This document shows, in pieces, positions 1 to 10,799 of a DNA stretch of 64,000 bases; position 1 is the first letter of the stretch; every line of letters begins with the position of its first letter. The translations under genes were made by a program, and so were the position numbers. The stretch is from Hemerocallis citrina (Eukaryota; Streptophyta; Magnoliopsida; Asparagales; Asphodelaceae). The DNA is taken from contig JACEHZ010000374.1 of the NCBI GenBank assembly GCA_017893485.1, forward strand, positions 186,001-250,000, in the 5' to 3' direction. The notes under the pieces are model-generated. The model was not told the DNA's origin and did no database searches. It saw only the letters and a program-made list of their open reading frames with translations.

Positions 1-933
1 AGCAAAACAGCAACTCTCCCATCCCTCCTGGCCCCCTCTATCTATCTTCACTATGCTCCTAACCACACTCACTCTCCTACCATAAAACTTTTCAACTCCC
101 TGGGCTCCTCTTTTGAAATGAGAAAATCCTTGCTCTCCTTTGCTTTCCTTCCTCACTGAAGCTCACTAATGTGAGCCACATCACTAAGCATACTAAAACA
201 AAGGAACAATGTGAGCCACATCACTAAGCATCTGAATTATACTGTAGCGCTTAGCACTACCACAACCTTGTGGCAATGTTGCACAGACATGAAACACGGA
301 TACAACAGAACACGCAAGCAGCAGCACAACAGTTTTTAAAAACAAAGGATATGCGGAACTGATCACATAAGTTAGGGTGTACAAATGTATTTCACCTTAG
401 TGCTTGTCTATAAAAGATATTTTGTACATATCCGTGTGTTCTTCAAATGTTTTACATAAATATTCATCTTCAGTTCTTCTTAATACAAACTAAATTTATA
501 ATGAACTTTAATAGATAAAGCATAACTACCTTATATTGAAAAATTAGTAACTAGTAAAGAACTTTTTTATTTTAGCACCATTCATGCAAATAAAACAATG
601 ATAAATAAAAATAGAGTTGGACAGTCAAGGTTAATAACAGTACCCTTTGGTGTTTTGAAGGAGGTTAACCAAAGAGGCTACTTATTTATGCATGGCCGAG
701 TGTGCAGGATAAATACACGAGGATGCTATTTGTTAGGGACTGATACAGCATAACATAAATTATATGATGCAGTCACTTTCCAATAACTTGTAACTGACTG
801 ATTTATGTATGTTCAAACTAACCTAAAAACACTAAGGATATGTACTAAAAATATACAAAAGGAACGAACAACTGAATTTCATTAACGCAAAGACATATAT
901 GTGTGCTGAAGTACTCATAATACTATATATATT
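1..933. other. AT-rich spacer, no gene seen
   Basis: No convincing coding sequence on either strand. The only structure I see is a 24-bp direct repeat at 168-191 and 208-231 (period 40 bp) containing the text gtgagccacatcactaagca. The short open frames here are chance frames in AT-rich DNA. Confidence 0.6.
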
Positions 934-992
934 ATATAGTATAGATATTATATACTATATAATAAATATAGTATATAATATCTATACTATAT
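934..992. repeat. perfect AT-rich palindrome
   Basis: Two 27-bp arms (934-960 and 966-992) are exact reverse complements separated by the 5-nt spacer aataa. The arms are only A/T plus a few G/C, so this may be a small MITE relic or simple-sequence DNA able to form a cruciform. No target duplication is recognisable. Confidence 0.8.
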
Positions 993-998
993 GATCTA

Positions 999-1385
999 GA
1001 TTACTCGTTGATAATACTATATATATTATATATATGATGTATATACATGATTACATGTTTGTACTAATACTTCATAGTCATCCTTACCCTAGTTAGCATA
1101 GATTACTCGCTGATAATACTATATATATATTATTGGGAAAAGGGGTATGAGCAACTTGCTCATTTAGTAAATAAGCAATTGATGATGTGGCATACATGTG
1201 ATTGGAAAAGCCTTAAAAGGGTTAGTTGTCCAATGTATCACATGCATGCCACATAATCAATTGCTCATTTACTAAATGAGCAAGTTGCTCATATCCCTTT
1301 TACCCATATATTATATATATGATGTATATACATGATTACATGTTTGTACTAATACTTCATAGTCATCCTTACCCTAGTTAGCATA
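999..1385. repeat. tandem duplication of ~100 bp interrupted by a MITE
   Basis: Positions 1021-1100 and 1306-1385 read as the same 80-bp sequence. Both units also share the lead-in gattactcg(t/c)tgataatact (999 and 1101). The second unit is split at 1134/1306 by the fold-back element at 1135-1305, so the duplication came before that insertion. Confidence 0.8.
1135..1305. mobile_element. fold-back MITE with ~57-bp terminal inverted repeats
   Basis: A 171-bp element. Its left end (1135-1193) is almost the exact reverse complement of its right end (1249-1305), both carrying the motif gagcaacttgctcatttagt. It has no coding capacity. It sits in AT-rich DNA, so the target duplication cannot be read with confidence. 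A truncated, inverted relative lies at 57820-57919. Confidence 0.85.
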
Positions 1386-1610
1386 ACTCCTAAGGCCCTA
1401 ACCTTAACTTACCTCTCTCATTCCTAACCACATCTGATGTTACTTTCATGTTTCCCTCTCACTCACCCCTCTATTCTCAGAAATTCAATAAACGTATCAT
1501 GTGCATTTTGCAGTCAATCAACACAAATTAGAACAAAACATAATATTTTGCTAAATTTGGGAACAGAAGAAAACTATTTAATGCATGTTCGCATAAATAC
1601 ACATGCTAGG
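1306..1610. other. spacer
   Basis: Holds the right half of the tandem duplication and then ordinary non-coding sequence. The small plus-strand frame 1437-1631 has no recognisable protein features. Confidence 0.5.
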
Positions 1611-2361
1611 CAGTTAAAATCGGTTTTTTGAACTAATTGGTCTAGGAGCGATTAATGATTAATCGGTTAATCGAAAAATAATCGAAGATTAAATCGGAAA
1701 AATCATAATATATATAATTAAAAAAAAGTTTTATCCTCGTTACCTAGCAACACTAAATTCTAACATAAAACTATTATGAGATTATCAAATAGGAACATAT
1801 AGTTATAGAGAAAAAAAAAATACTTAGTTTAAGCTGAGTTTGGATTCTGGATGTACGTCGGGTCGGATTTGCTGGTCGGTTCTATCAAACAAAAACAATT
1901 GGGGAGGAACAGTGCGAGCAATAAGGAGAAGGTGCAGATGCGGGCCGGGTCAAGTATCCGACCGTACGGGGTGAGCGACAGCGGGTCGGATTTAGGTTTG
2001 CTCGAGGAAAAAGAAGAGAATCAATTTGGGTTTGGGTTTGCAGGAGGAATAAGAAGAGAGCGGCGATATGTCGGGTTTGGGTTTGCACGAGGACCAAAAG
2101 GGATTTGAATTTTGAATTTGAATTTTGGATTTTGGCCGAATTGAGCCCAAATAATGCAAACGAGAATGAAAATTAGAGGAAGAGATTTAATCAGCTAATC
2201 GGCCACTTAAAATCGGCCGATTAACCACTAATCGGCCGATTATTTCCGATTAAATTGCTAACTATTGAAATATTATAAATCGCTAAAAACAATAATCGCT
2301 TAGCTTCCGATGAGCGATTATTAATCGGGGATTAATCGGGCGTAATCAAAAATTTTAACTG
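1611..2361. mobile_element. hAT-like non-autonomous element (putative)
   Basis: The ends are a perfect 10-bp inverted repeat, cagttaaaat at 1611-1620 and its complement at 2352-2361. Inside both ends are many short subterminal copies of self-complementary motifs such as gattaatcgg and aatcggccgatt (1648-1700 and 2190-2345). CA-starting termini with dense subterminal repeats fit hAT-type elements, but no clean 8-bp target duplication is visible (flanks atgctagg and cttagtac). The open frame at 1851-2108 has no recognised domain. Confidence 0.5.
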
Positions 2362-2458
2362 CTTAGTACACATGATCTAGTAAATAGATCTGCATTGCTG
2401 CGAAATGCCTATATAACATGAATAGGCAAGTCACAAGTGATGTAACTAACAACACTTG

Positions 2459-3454
2459 TGATGTAAAACTAACCCTAAATAGAGGATTTCCAAGAATCTT
2501 AAAGGATTAATTTTACCAACATGTAATGCGGATCAAAGTCAGAATTTTAAACAGTTAATCGGTTTGATGGATTTTCAAGAACTGAATCACGTTTAACAAT
2601 CTCAATTAATAATTCAATTCTAACAATCAATAATTAAATTCCTAAGCGTTCTTAGCAAGTAAAAAATTCAATACTGATTGGTACTCTAATTAGGTAGGTG
2701 GAACGCTCACTCTCAATATTTGTGGTCGACAGTTAAATCGAATAATATAATAAGAGATAATAAAGTAGTATCACACAAATATTTGAAAAAAAGTGAAAAG
2801 AGTACCGAAGGTTCGTAGAACAATTGGCATGACCGAAGATGAAACCACTATTGGAAGAACAGCCCGCAGGATCTGGCGATGGGTGGTGCGTCGGCTGGCT
2901 ACGTCTGCCTCGGGGGTGCTGGGCGGCAGTGACAACAGGGGTGCTGACGACGGGAGGTCGCAAGGGCGGACAGCACTGATTGCGTCGCGGAGGCACGACA
3001 GGAAGAGGGGACCAGGGGGGTGGTCGGGCTGGGGTTGGGGTAGGAGGAAGAAGACGATGGGGAGAAGGAAGGGGAATTAGGGTTTGAGTTGTTTTTATTT
3101 GGGGATTTTTTAAATTTGGGGGTAAATTTTGAAGTTAATCACTAACCCTAAAATTGTATTGAGATTTATCACAAACTCTAATAAGTTGGATCTCAATTGT
3201 ATCATACAAAGGAGAGATGAAGAGAAAAACTCAACACAATAATTTTTTTAATCAAGAATAGCATATCTTTCTCATTAATATCAGGCCCTATAGATAGGCT
3301 CAAACAAAATCTTGATATAAATCTGAAAAGATTCTAAAAATTTCAAAAATATTCTAATGCGAAAAGAAAGATTACATATGGCTATAATTGCCAAAATAAA
3401 CAAATATGGTACTGAAATGAAATACTAAATTAAATAGAATTGATGTCCTCATCA
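2459..3454 (-). repeat. 3' LTR of the chromovirus
   Basis: 996 bp, starting TGATG and ending CATCA on the plus strand (5-bp inverted ends). It is close to identical to the right LTR once the insertion in the latter is removed. The GC-rich open frames at 2733-3080 lie inside the LTR and I treat them as non-genic. Confidence 0.9.
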
Positions 3455-3741
3455 TTCTCACCGGGTGGGAGAGAGCTCAACCCAGTCGAGTCAAAACAAA
3501 TGATCCTGTCATGGTGCTCCAAAATATCTGGATTCAGTTGCGGGAGCCCCTTACGATCACTGCAAGTGTCATCCAGCTTCGGCTTGTTCTTCCACCTCAC
3601 CAAATACTTGTGCATACCACCATCTCTTGTAGAGATTATCTGATCATCTAAAATATTATTCAATTTTTCTGTCGGTGGGTGAATAGTATCAGGTAAAGGG
3701 ATAAATATGGGACTCACCATTAGGCTGCAGGGTAGGCTCAT
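3430..3741 (-). pseudogene. chromodomain remnant of chromovirus integrase
   Basis: The 103-codon frame contains an eroded chromodomain at about residues 30-75, with the landmark text RDGGMHKYLVRWKN followed by LNPDILEHH. In chromoviruses this module sits at the C-terminus of integrase and is thought to direct integration to chromatin marks. The usual tryptophan of the middle strand region is not evident (DDTCSDRKG). The frame runs 25 bp into the LTR before its stop. It is out of frame with the integrase tail upstream (3689-4606), so the two are separated by a frameshift. Confidence 0.75.
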
Positions 3742-4606
3742 CTATAAGAAAATTTCTAGGGTTGAATTTTGAGCCTTCATAAAGTACTAGATCCTCAATA
3801 TTGAAAGTCTTACTTCTGCCAAAGCCTTCAGGAAGGTCAACGACATAGGTTTTAAATGGACTTGCAACACGTATGTTCAAATTCTTAACGGATCCAGATG
3901 GAAACTGTTCCGGATGAACCCGAACCATCACTTCGTCACCAACATCAAGAGTTTTAAATTTTCTTTTTGTATCTGTTATTAACATGTAGTTAAAATTATT
4001 CTCATTAATTTCCTTGGAAATTTCTCTATGCAAATCATGAATGCAGAATGAAAATGTGGATGCAGACTCTGTGACTTTGTGATGTTCTAACACAGGGGTA
4101 AAATCTATGGGTTGCCAAGTGACTTGGGAAATGATGGGTGACTCGGGTACACTCAATGGAGGTGAATGGACAGACTGAATACAATTAAGAGACTGGTCAT
4201 CCTCTTTTTCATCAAAGTCATTACTTACATTAGGTTCATAGGTAAACTCATTGTCGGGCTCATCAGCGATGACTGCGGTACCCTCTACTATATTGATCCG
4301 ACTTGGGCTGGGACAGTTGCCAGCAACATGGCCGTATCCCTTACATTTAGTGAGAGAATCAATTTTAGAATAGTCTCTTTCGGTGTTCTTACCCGTATTG
4401 TCATTTCTAAGTGAATAGGAATTTGAAGTATGTTTGTTTGGGTAAGACTTTTTAGGGTACTGAGGAAAGGAGTGCTCAGGTCTAAAGGGATCAAGGGGAT
4501 TCATTCTGGATGAATGATCCATCCAATCGCTGGACTTGTAATGAGAACTTGCTTTAAGAAAATCCATATCGAGAACGAGAACATAAGCTGCCGCTAATGA
4601 GTCCAC
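3689..4606 (-). pseudogene. gag C-terminus fused to integrase C-terminal domain
   Basis: The 305-codon frame starts in the middle of gag. Around residues 86-98 is a decayed zinc knuckle, CKGYGHVAGNC, which keeps C..GHxxxxC but lacks the first cysteine. From about residue 175 the text changes to the integrase tail: PIDFTP, then IHDLHREIS, then VGDEVMVRVHPEQFP, then VVDLPEGF and FNIEDLVLYEGS. These are the expected landmarks of the GPY/F-like C-terminal module. Everything normally between gag and this module is missing, so a large internal deletion joined them in frame. Whether the element was copied in this form cannot be told from one copy. Confidence 0.8.
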
Positions 4607-5342
4607 ATTTCTATGAATTAGCTCGTTCCTCAGATCGGCTCGTAATCCAGCCCTGAACCTAGAGAGAGTTTGTTCTTCACTCTCTTTGCCTAAAGCATTG
4701 CACCGAATAAGGAAGTCATCAAATTTATCAACATATTCTTGTGTGGATTTGCTTCCTTGATACAGTTGGTTCTATGAATCTAGCAATCGGGTGTGGAACG
4801 ATAACGGTACATATCTCTTAGTGAGCTCTTTCATGGCTTTCCAAGTGGCTATGGGTGCCAGGCCTCGACCTCTGCGGGCATGTTCAAGATTGGTCCAGTG
4901 TTGTTGAGCTTTACCCGTCAATTTCATAATGACATTTAACTTTCAGGACTTTGCTCATGTCAAACCACACAAAGTAGTGGTCCATCGCACGGATCCAATC
5001 AAGGTAAGCTTGGGGTTCCATGTGGCCTTCAAAATGGGGAACATCAGCCTTAACGTTCTTCTTATATTGTTCGTCAGCGTCACGTTCTTGACATCGATCG
5101 TCACGAACATTCCCTTGAGGGATCTGACGATCAGCGTGAAGCTCAGGGGCAACAGTTTGATTTAATTCCACTTTCTCAAGCCTCTGATTGATATTGGCAA
5201 GAGTTGCTTGAATGACAGCTAGGGTAGCGGAAATATCAGAGTTGTCCATCTCAGTTCGGAAAGGTCTAGGGTTCCTAGTTGGGTGATTTGGAAGGGATAA
5301 GAAAGGCTCTTCAGGATCTGGGATGGTGCTACGAAGACGCAT
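4607..5342 (-). pseudogene. gag N-terminal half (chromovirus), frameshifted
   Basis: The frame 5342-4911 begins MRLRSTIPDPEEPF. It contains a polar helical stretch and then VPHFEGHMEPQAYLDWIRAM, the usual start of the retrotransposon gag domain (xFxGxxxxxxYLxWxxxM). Translation of 4910-4607 on the same strand continues recognisable gag text (WTNLEHARRGRGLAP, LIRCNALGKESEEQTL, FRAGLRADLRNELI) but needs a frame change and crosses an in-frame stop near 4770. Gag would coat the RNA in virus-like particles; this copy is broken. Confidence 0.75.
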
Positions 5343-5510
5343 TCACCAAAAGTGGAAAACTAAGAGTCGTGTGTGCTAGTGTTTTTTTTTTAAATAATAA
5401 ATCTGAAATGATCTTAAATAAAGAAAGAAAAAATAAAAGACTACACGATCCTAAATGAATGCAAAAATTGATGTCTAAATGATGCAAGAATTAGGGTTTT
5501 AAGAATCTTC

Positions 5511-5522
5511 GCTCTGATACCA
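5511..5522 (-). promoter_or_regulatory. primer binding site 1 (initiator-Met type)
   Basis: On the minus strand this reads TGGTATCAGAGC, the standard match to the 3' end of plant initiator methionine tRNA. It is followed on that strand by the gag leader. It lies next to the truncated extra LTR end (5526-5706), not next to the full LTR. Confidence 0.85.
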
Positions 5523-5525
5523 AAA

Positions 5526-5706
5526 TAATGTAAAACTAATCCTAAATAGAGAATTTCCAAGAATCTTAAAGGATTAATTTTACCAACATGTAATGCGGAT
5601 CAAAGCTAGAATTTTAAACAGTTAATCGGTTTGATGGATTTCTAGAACTGGATCACGTTTAACAATCCCAATTAATAATTCAATTCAAACAATCAATAAT
5701 TAAATT
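5526..5706 (-). repeat. extra truncated LTR end inside the element
   Basis: About 180 bp matching the first ~180 bp (plus strand) of both LTRs. It is followed by a second copy of the leader (about 5707-5754) and a second primer binding site. On the element's strand the order is full 5' LTR, primer site, leader, LTR end, primer site, leader, gag. This is a ~244-bp duplication of LTR end plus primer site plus leader. Confidence 0.8.
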
Positions 5707-5754
5707 CAAAATTAATGCCTAAATAATGCAAGAACTAGGGTTTTAAGAACCTTC

Positions 5755-5766
5755 GCTCTGATACCA
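5755..5766 (-). promoter_or_regulatory. primer binding site 2, adjacent to 5' LTR
   Basis: The minus strand again reads TGGTATCAGAGC, 3 nt from the end of the full 5' LTR at 5770. This is the normally placed primer site; the copy at 5511-5522 is the duplicate. Confidence 0.85.
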
Positions 5767-5769
5767 CAA

Positions 5770-7422
5770 TGATGTAAAACTAACCCTAAATAGAGAATTT
5801 CCAAGAATCTTAAAGGATTAATCTTACCAACATGTAATGCGGATCAAAGTCAGAATTTTAAACAGTTAATCGATTTGATGGATTTCAAGAACTGAATCAC
5901 GTTTAACAATCTCAATTAATAATTCAATTCTAACAATCAATAATTAAATTCCTAAGCGTTCTTAGCAAGTAAAAGATTCAATACTGATTGGTACTCTAAT
6001 TAGGTAGGTGGAACGCTCACTCTTAATATTTGTAGTCGACAGTTAAATCGAATAATATAATAGAGATAATAAAGTAGTATAACACAAATATTTGAAAAAA
6101 AGTGGAAAGAGTATACCGAAGGTTCGTAGAACAATTGGCACGACCGAAGATGAAACCACTGTTGGAAGAACAGCCCGCGGGATCTGGCGATGGGTGGTGC
6201 GTCGGCTGGTTGCGTCTGCCTCGGGGGTGCTGGGCGGTAGTGACGACATGGGTGCTGGCGACGGAAGGTCACGAGGGCGGACGGCGCTGATTGCATCGCG
6301 GAGGCGCGACAGGAAGAGGGGACCAGGGGGTTGGTCGGGCTGGGGTTGGGGTAGGAGGAAGAAGACGATGGGGAGATGGAAGGGGAATTAGGGTTCGAGT
6401 TATTTTTATTTGGAAATTTTTTTAATTTGGGGGTAATTTTTAGAGTTAATCACTAACCCTAAAATTGTATTAAGATTTATCACAAACCCTAATAAGTTGG
6501 ATCTCAATTGTATCACACAAAGGCACTGTTTTAAATTTCCTCCGATATGGCCGAAATTTCGGCCGATATTTCGTTTCGGCTAGCTTGCCGATACGAAATC
6601 ACATATTTTATACTCTACATCGTTTTGGACCGAAATGTGAAGATTTCAGCCGAAATTACCGAAATATCGGCCGAAATATTGCCGAAATTGGCGAAATATC
6701 AGCTGAAATAGACACAAATGTTATTGTAAATATATTAAAAAATTTTGTTTTACTTTTTGCATATATGTCTTTCAATATATGACCTTAAGCTAAAATAATG
6801 TGAGGATTCCGTATCGCTATTGTTTGTATATATGCAAAGTCAAGTAAGTTTATTAAGTAATACATTTTTTCTAATCAATGCAAATTCAATTTAGTTATGT
6901 ACTTATATTACATTCTCTTCTATATTATTGTTAAATTATGCAAAGATTTACCGTAATTGATTCATTTCATTAGTTACATTATACAATATTTTATATGATA
7001 AATGATATGTAGGACATATTATATCTTATTTAGTAACAAAAAATATATTTATTGAGTATATGAAATGAACATCCGATATAATCACATTTCCCCGAGATCT
7101 TCTCCGATATCTCCGATCCGATACGAAACACCCCTTGCCGAGACGAGTCCGAAATCCGAGATTTAAAACCATGCACAAAGGAGAGATGAAGAGCAAAACT
7201 CAACACAATAATTTTTTTAATCAAGAATAGCATATCTTTCTCATTAATCTCAGGCCCTATAAATAGGCTCAAACAAAATCTTGATACAAATCTCAAAAGA
7301 TTCTAAAAATCTCAAAAATATTCTAATGCGAAAAGAAAGATTACATATGGCTATAATTGCAAAAAAAACAAATATGGTACTGAAATGAAATACTAAATTA
7401 AATAGAATTGATGTCCTCATCA
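5770..7422 (-). repeat. 5' LTR of the chromovirus, with insertion
   Basis: Starts TGATGTAAAAC and ends CATCA like the left LTR. Its 1653 bp minus the 650-bp insertion and one 8-bp target duplication leaves 995 bp, matching the 996-bp left LTR. The GC-rich frames at 6000-6391 are LTR sequence. Confidence 0.9.
6524..7173. mobile_element. hAT-like non-autonomous element
   Basis: 650 bp flanked by the exact 8-bp duplication CACAAAGG (6516-6523 and 7174-7181). The paralogous left LTR at about 3210 gives the unoccupied site. Ends are imperfect inverted repeats: CACTGTTTTAAAT at the left, CATGGTTTTAAAT when the right end is complemented. Subterminal zones are crowded with copies of ccgaaat and atatcggc (6540-6720 and 7075-7160). 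The 8-bp duplication and end structure place it in the hAT superfamily. It has no coding capacity. Confidence 0.85.
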
Positions 7423-8673
7423 ACTTGAGTATGTCTTGAAACTCATTGATTCTCCAAACCTAGACCAATTTGAAGAGAATCTAAAATTCAACAAGTACAT
7501 ACATATGGATACTTGGATAAATCAAAAACAAAGAAATACTAGAAAGTTATAACTTGAAATTGAGGAGACATTTCATAGAAAAAATCATAAAAAGAGATGA
7601 CGACTAAGAAAAATGGTTATCTAGTGCACCAATATTAACCTTATAGGAACTGGAATTATTTCCTTAATTATATTTATTCAGTTTAGAAAATAAATCGCAA
7701 GTAAAGCACATTGTCTCAAGATATAACATATTAACATCCCAATTCCAAATAACAAGAGCACAAAAAAAAAAAAGGATCTTAGCAGCCTAATAGAAGATTG
7801 GATTCTATACAATCTGCTAATGCTACCATAGAAGTTCAAAGAGAGAATATTATAAAGAAACCAATCTGAATATAGAACCAATAGGCAATAATAACTAACT
7901 CTGATACGAGTTACATGACAATTTCAATTGAACCTAATCTAGTCAACAACATCCTATATCATTAGTGCTTTAATTTTAATCTTATCAATCAAAGTTGGTG
8001 AAAAGAATTTTCCATGTGTAGACTTTCTGTTGAATACCAAAAGCTATTCTGAACAAAACTTGTTTGGTTTTTCCACATATGTCAGCCAGAAATATAGAAA
8101 TTCAGTATAAGTTCCTAACAAATCACTAATCCCAAACTAGTCCTTCAATAAACTCCGAAAGTGATAAGAGCCTCAATAATAACATCATCAAAATTCTGAT
8201 CCATTTAAGAGTCTCATTCTCCCAAGCTAGTCTTTCTAGCCTTGTGACCTTATTCTATCCAGACCATTCTATTTAAGATATTCTCTTCAAACTCAGTTCA
8301 ATGGTTCAGGATTTTCATAATGTAACACTTCAGGATCACTTTTCACTTTTTAAGTGGATACACAACTAATATGAAATTAACATTTTGTGGGGAACTTATA
8401 TAGAATTTGAATATTTGAGAGGACTTGCACAGAAAAACCTATTTCATTAAAAAAAAAAAAGTAATGAGTGACAAGCAAAATATGATAAACAACTTGTCTC
8501 ATTAAATATCTTAAGCTACACACTCTTCCTACTTATTTGTCCATCTTTGTTGTAGTTTTGGCTTTAGTTTTCAATTATCCAAACACCAAGATCACACACC
8601 GTCTCCTCCAATCTAACCTCTACTTGTAATGTTGATCCATAAATATATGAGTCTTTTCTATCCCCATAATTTA
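7423..8673. other. spacer, no gene seen
   Basis: AT-rich sequence with no recognisable domain in any frame. The minus frame 7678-7881 is hydrophobic only because of T-rich complement sequence. It opens with the right-hand target duplication of the chromovirus. Confidence 0.5.
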
Positions 8674-9156
8674 TCTATATAATAAAACACAAAGAAAGCT
8701 ATCAAGTGGCTCTCCTTCAATTTTTCAAAAATCAAAGGTCCAGATCTAACCTCACAAAACATATTTTTTTCCCTAAAAGTTTTCCCCCAAAACTCAAATT
8801 CAAATCCTCCACCCAAAACAACTCCTATGTTTATTTTTTTAAAAAAAATTCCTTCTCTCTCTCCCTCCCTCTTCTATTCAAAAAATTAAGAAAATAAAAA
8901 TTTTAAAAATTTAAAAATTAAAAAAATTAAAAACTTTTTTAAAAAAATCAAAAAAATCATATAATATGCTTTTTGCTGGATCCCAAAAGTTTCTCATATA
9001 ATATGTTTGCTGCTTCAATTAATTTGCTGGACCTCCAAAACTAATTTATATGATCAAACAAGGTGCATCGCTCCGAAGACGTGCCGTAGGCACTGATCAA
9101 ACAAGGTGTACCGCTCCGAAGACGTGCCGTAGGCACGTGTCAACGGGCAAACCTAG
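8674..9156 (+). mobile_element. non-autonomous Helitron (family A, copy 1)
   Basis: 483 bp beginning TCTATATAATAAAACAC directly after an A and ending GGGCAAACCTAG directly before a T, the A|T insertion preference of Helitrons. About 10 nt before the CTAG end is a stem-loop, ACGTGCC-gta-GGCACGT (9122-9138). The last ~43 bp including the hairpin are duplicated (9052-9094 and 9095-9137). No Rep/helicase is encoded. Relatives are at 53623-54093 and 54094-55790. Confidence 0.85.
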
Positions 9157-10083
9157 TATATATATATGATAACAGATCATATCTGTAATATTTTTTCCAT
9201 TTTGCTTTTTGACTCATCAATGAATCCATTGCATAGTAATTTTGTTTCATGAAATGAAATAATTGGTCTTTTTCTTTTTAATGTAAATTCCATTTTGTTG
9301 AGTTTTTCGTTTGAATCGTACGACGTTGGTTGACTTTATTACGCCACTTCTTCGGTACTAAGTGAGACCACTTGGTCCATAAATTGTATTGAGAATGTCC
9401 CCTTAACCAACTTTTCCATTTATTCATTCCAGACTTATAAATTTTCTTAACATAATGCAGTATGCAAGACTACGCAAAACAGTCCAGTGTACCTCAGGCT
9501 GCATATGAGGTTTATATGATTTCTGGAAGACAAGAAAATTTTTATAATGATAGGAAATCGGAAAAAAAATCAAGAAAACATGTAAAAATTGTAGAAACAT
9601 GTGAAAGAATGATATCCTCATTATGCATGAATAACTAGAAAAAATAATGAGATTCTATTGTGCAGAAGCAAACATAACATGTCCACTACAAAAACCACAT
9701 AACTACTATTCTATCATACTAATGACTCGCATGCACATACTAAAATGAATATTAACGACTAACCCTTTTGGGTAAATCAAAATTATGCGCGCAAAACTGA
9801 TAACATACAGCTTGTGCACCACATGTTTGTTTATGCAGGTTTATAATTAAAGTGGACAACTGCTTTTGAATAATACGGGCCCAAAACCAGAATAATCTTG
9901 TAGGGTTTACAACATTCTTTTCCACTAAATTTACTCTTGCCATCAAAGTCTTTAATTAAACATCGAGTTGTGTCTGTGGGTGTGGGTGTGGGGCCGTGGA
10001 CATCCGTGGTGGGGCATGTTAGAGAGTGGAGATGGAGATGAGCAAAAATAATTATGCCAACCTAGGGTGAAAATTGTAAGCCG
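9157..10083. other. spacer, no gene seen
   Basis: Short frames on the minus strand at 9424-9621 and 9752-9946 have no protein-family features. A GT-rich patch lies at 9970-10010. I see no RNA gene. Confidence 0.5.
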
Positions 10084-10086
10084 TTA

Positions 10087-10674
10087 GAGCATCCACAATG
10101 GTGTTTGCTATTTTTTGGCAAAAAGGCAAAATGAGAAATCGCTACACTGGTCCATTTGCCAAATTTTTTAGAAAGAATTATTTTTTTAATCGGACGGAAC
10201 ATGTTGTCCGAGAGGTATTTTGTAATTTTTAGTAAAATTAAAATAGTGTTAGTTATTAATTAGTCATTAATTAATTAATTAACTAGCGATTAAAATAATA
10301 CTAAACCTTTATTAAATCCTTCCAAAAAGTGATTAGTGCCTTAATTAATGGGTTAGAAGTTTGAAAATGACATCTCTCTCAAACGGGACATGTTGTCCCG
10401 TTTCTCAAATTTTTGAGATCGGATACTTTTTTATAAAAAAAAATTTAAAAAAATTGGGACGAAACATGTTGTTTCGTCCAATCCTATTAAAAAAAAATAG
10501 AGACGGAACAACTTGTTCCGTCCCCTACATTTTGAGAATGCACAAATTGTTTCTCAAATATGAGAACTTACTATAGCAATTTTCTCAAAAAATGGCGAAA
10601 TGAGAAACCGGTGTGGATAAATTTTTGCCAAAATATGGCAAAATAGCAAATTTAGCAAACCCCTATGGATGCTC
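10087..10674. mobile_element. PIF/Harbinger-type MITE
   Basis: 588 bp flanked by the 3-bp duplication TTA (10084-10086 and 10675-10677). Ends are inverted repeats: GAGCATCCACAATGG at the left and GAGCATCCATAGGGG when the right end is complemented. The TTA target and terminal GAGCATCC sequence fit the Tourist/PIF-Harbinger group. Interior copies of ggcaaaa and gggacg/cgtcc type motifs form internal inverted repeats. The frame 10361-10576 is not a transposase. Confidence 0.8.
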
Positions 10675-10799
10675 TTACGGTTTCAAATGTGGAAAAAGGA
10701 GAAAATGCGGGGACCAACTCTTTTTAAAAGATCAAGGGCATGAAGGTAATAATCTGAGCCCTTGATCTTCATTTTGAACATTAACTGGTACAAGTAGAT

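Larger units (their letters stand above)
2459..7422 (-). mobile_element. Ty3/gypsy chromovirus, internally deleted
   Basis: A complete insertion bounded by two LTRs (2459-3454 and 5770-7422) and a 5-bp target duplication ACTTG (2454-2458 and 7423-7427). Transcription runs on the minus strand, so the right LTR is the 5' LTR. Inside are an initiator-Met-type primer binding site (duplicated), gag remains, the C-terminal part of integrase and a degenerate chromodomain. Protease, reverse transcriptase, RNase H and the integrase core are absent. Gag is joined almost directly to the integrase tail, so this copy cannot move by itself. Frameshifts between the gag, integrase and chromodomain pieces show further decay. 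The right LTR later received a hAT-like insertion. Confidence 0.9.

Noticed and set aside
2733..3080. GC-rich Arg/Pro ORFs, also present at 6000-6391
   Set aside because: Same sequence in both LTRs of the chromovirus on both strands; no domain, so LTR sequence and not a gene.
10361..10576. ORF inside the Harbinger-type MITE
   Set aside because: 71 residues with no DDE or Myb features; MITEs of this size do not encode transposase.
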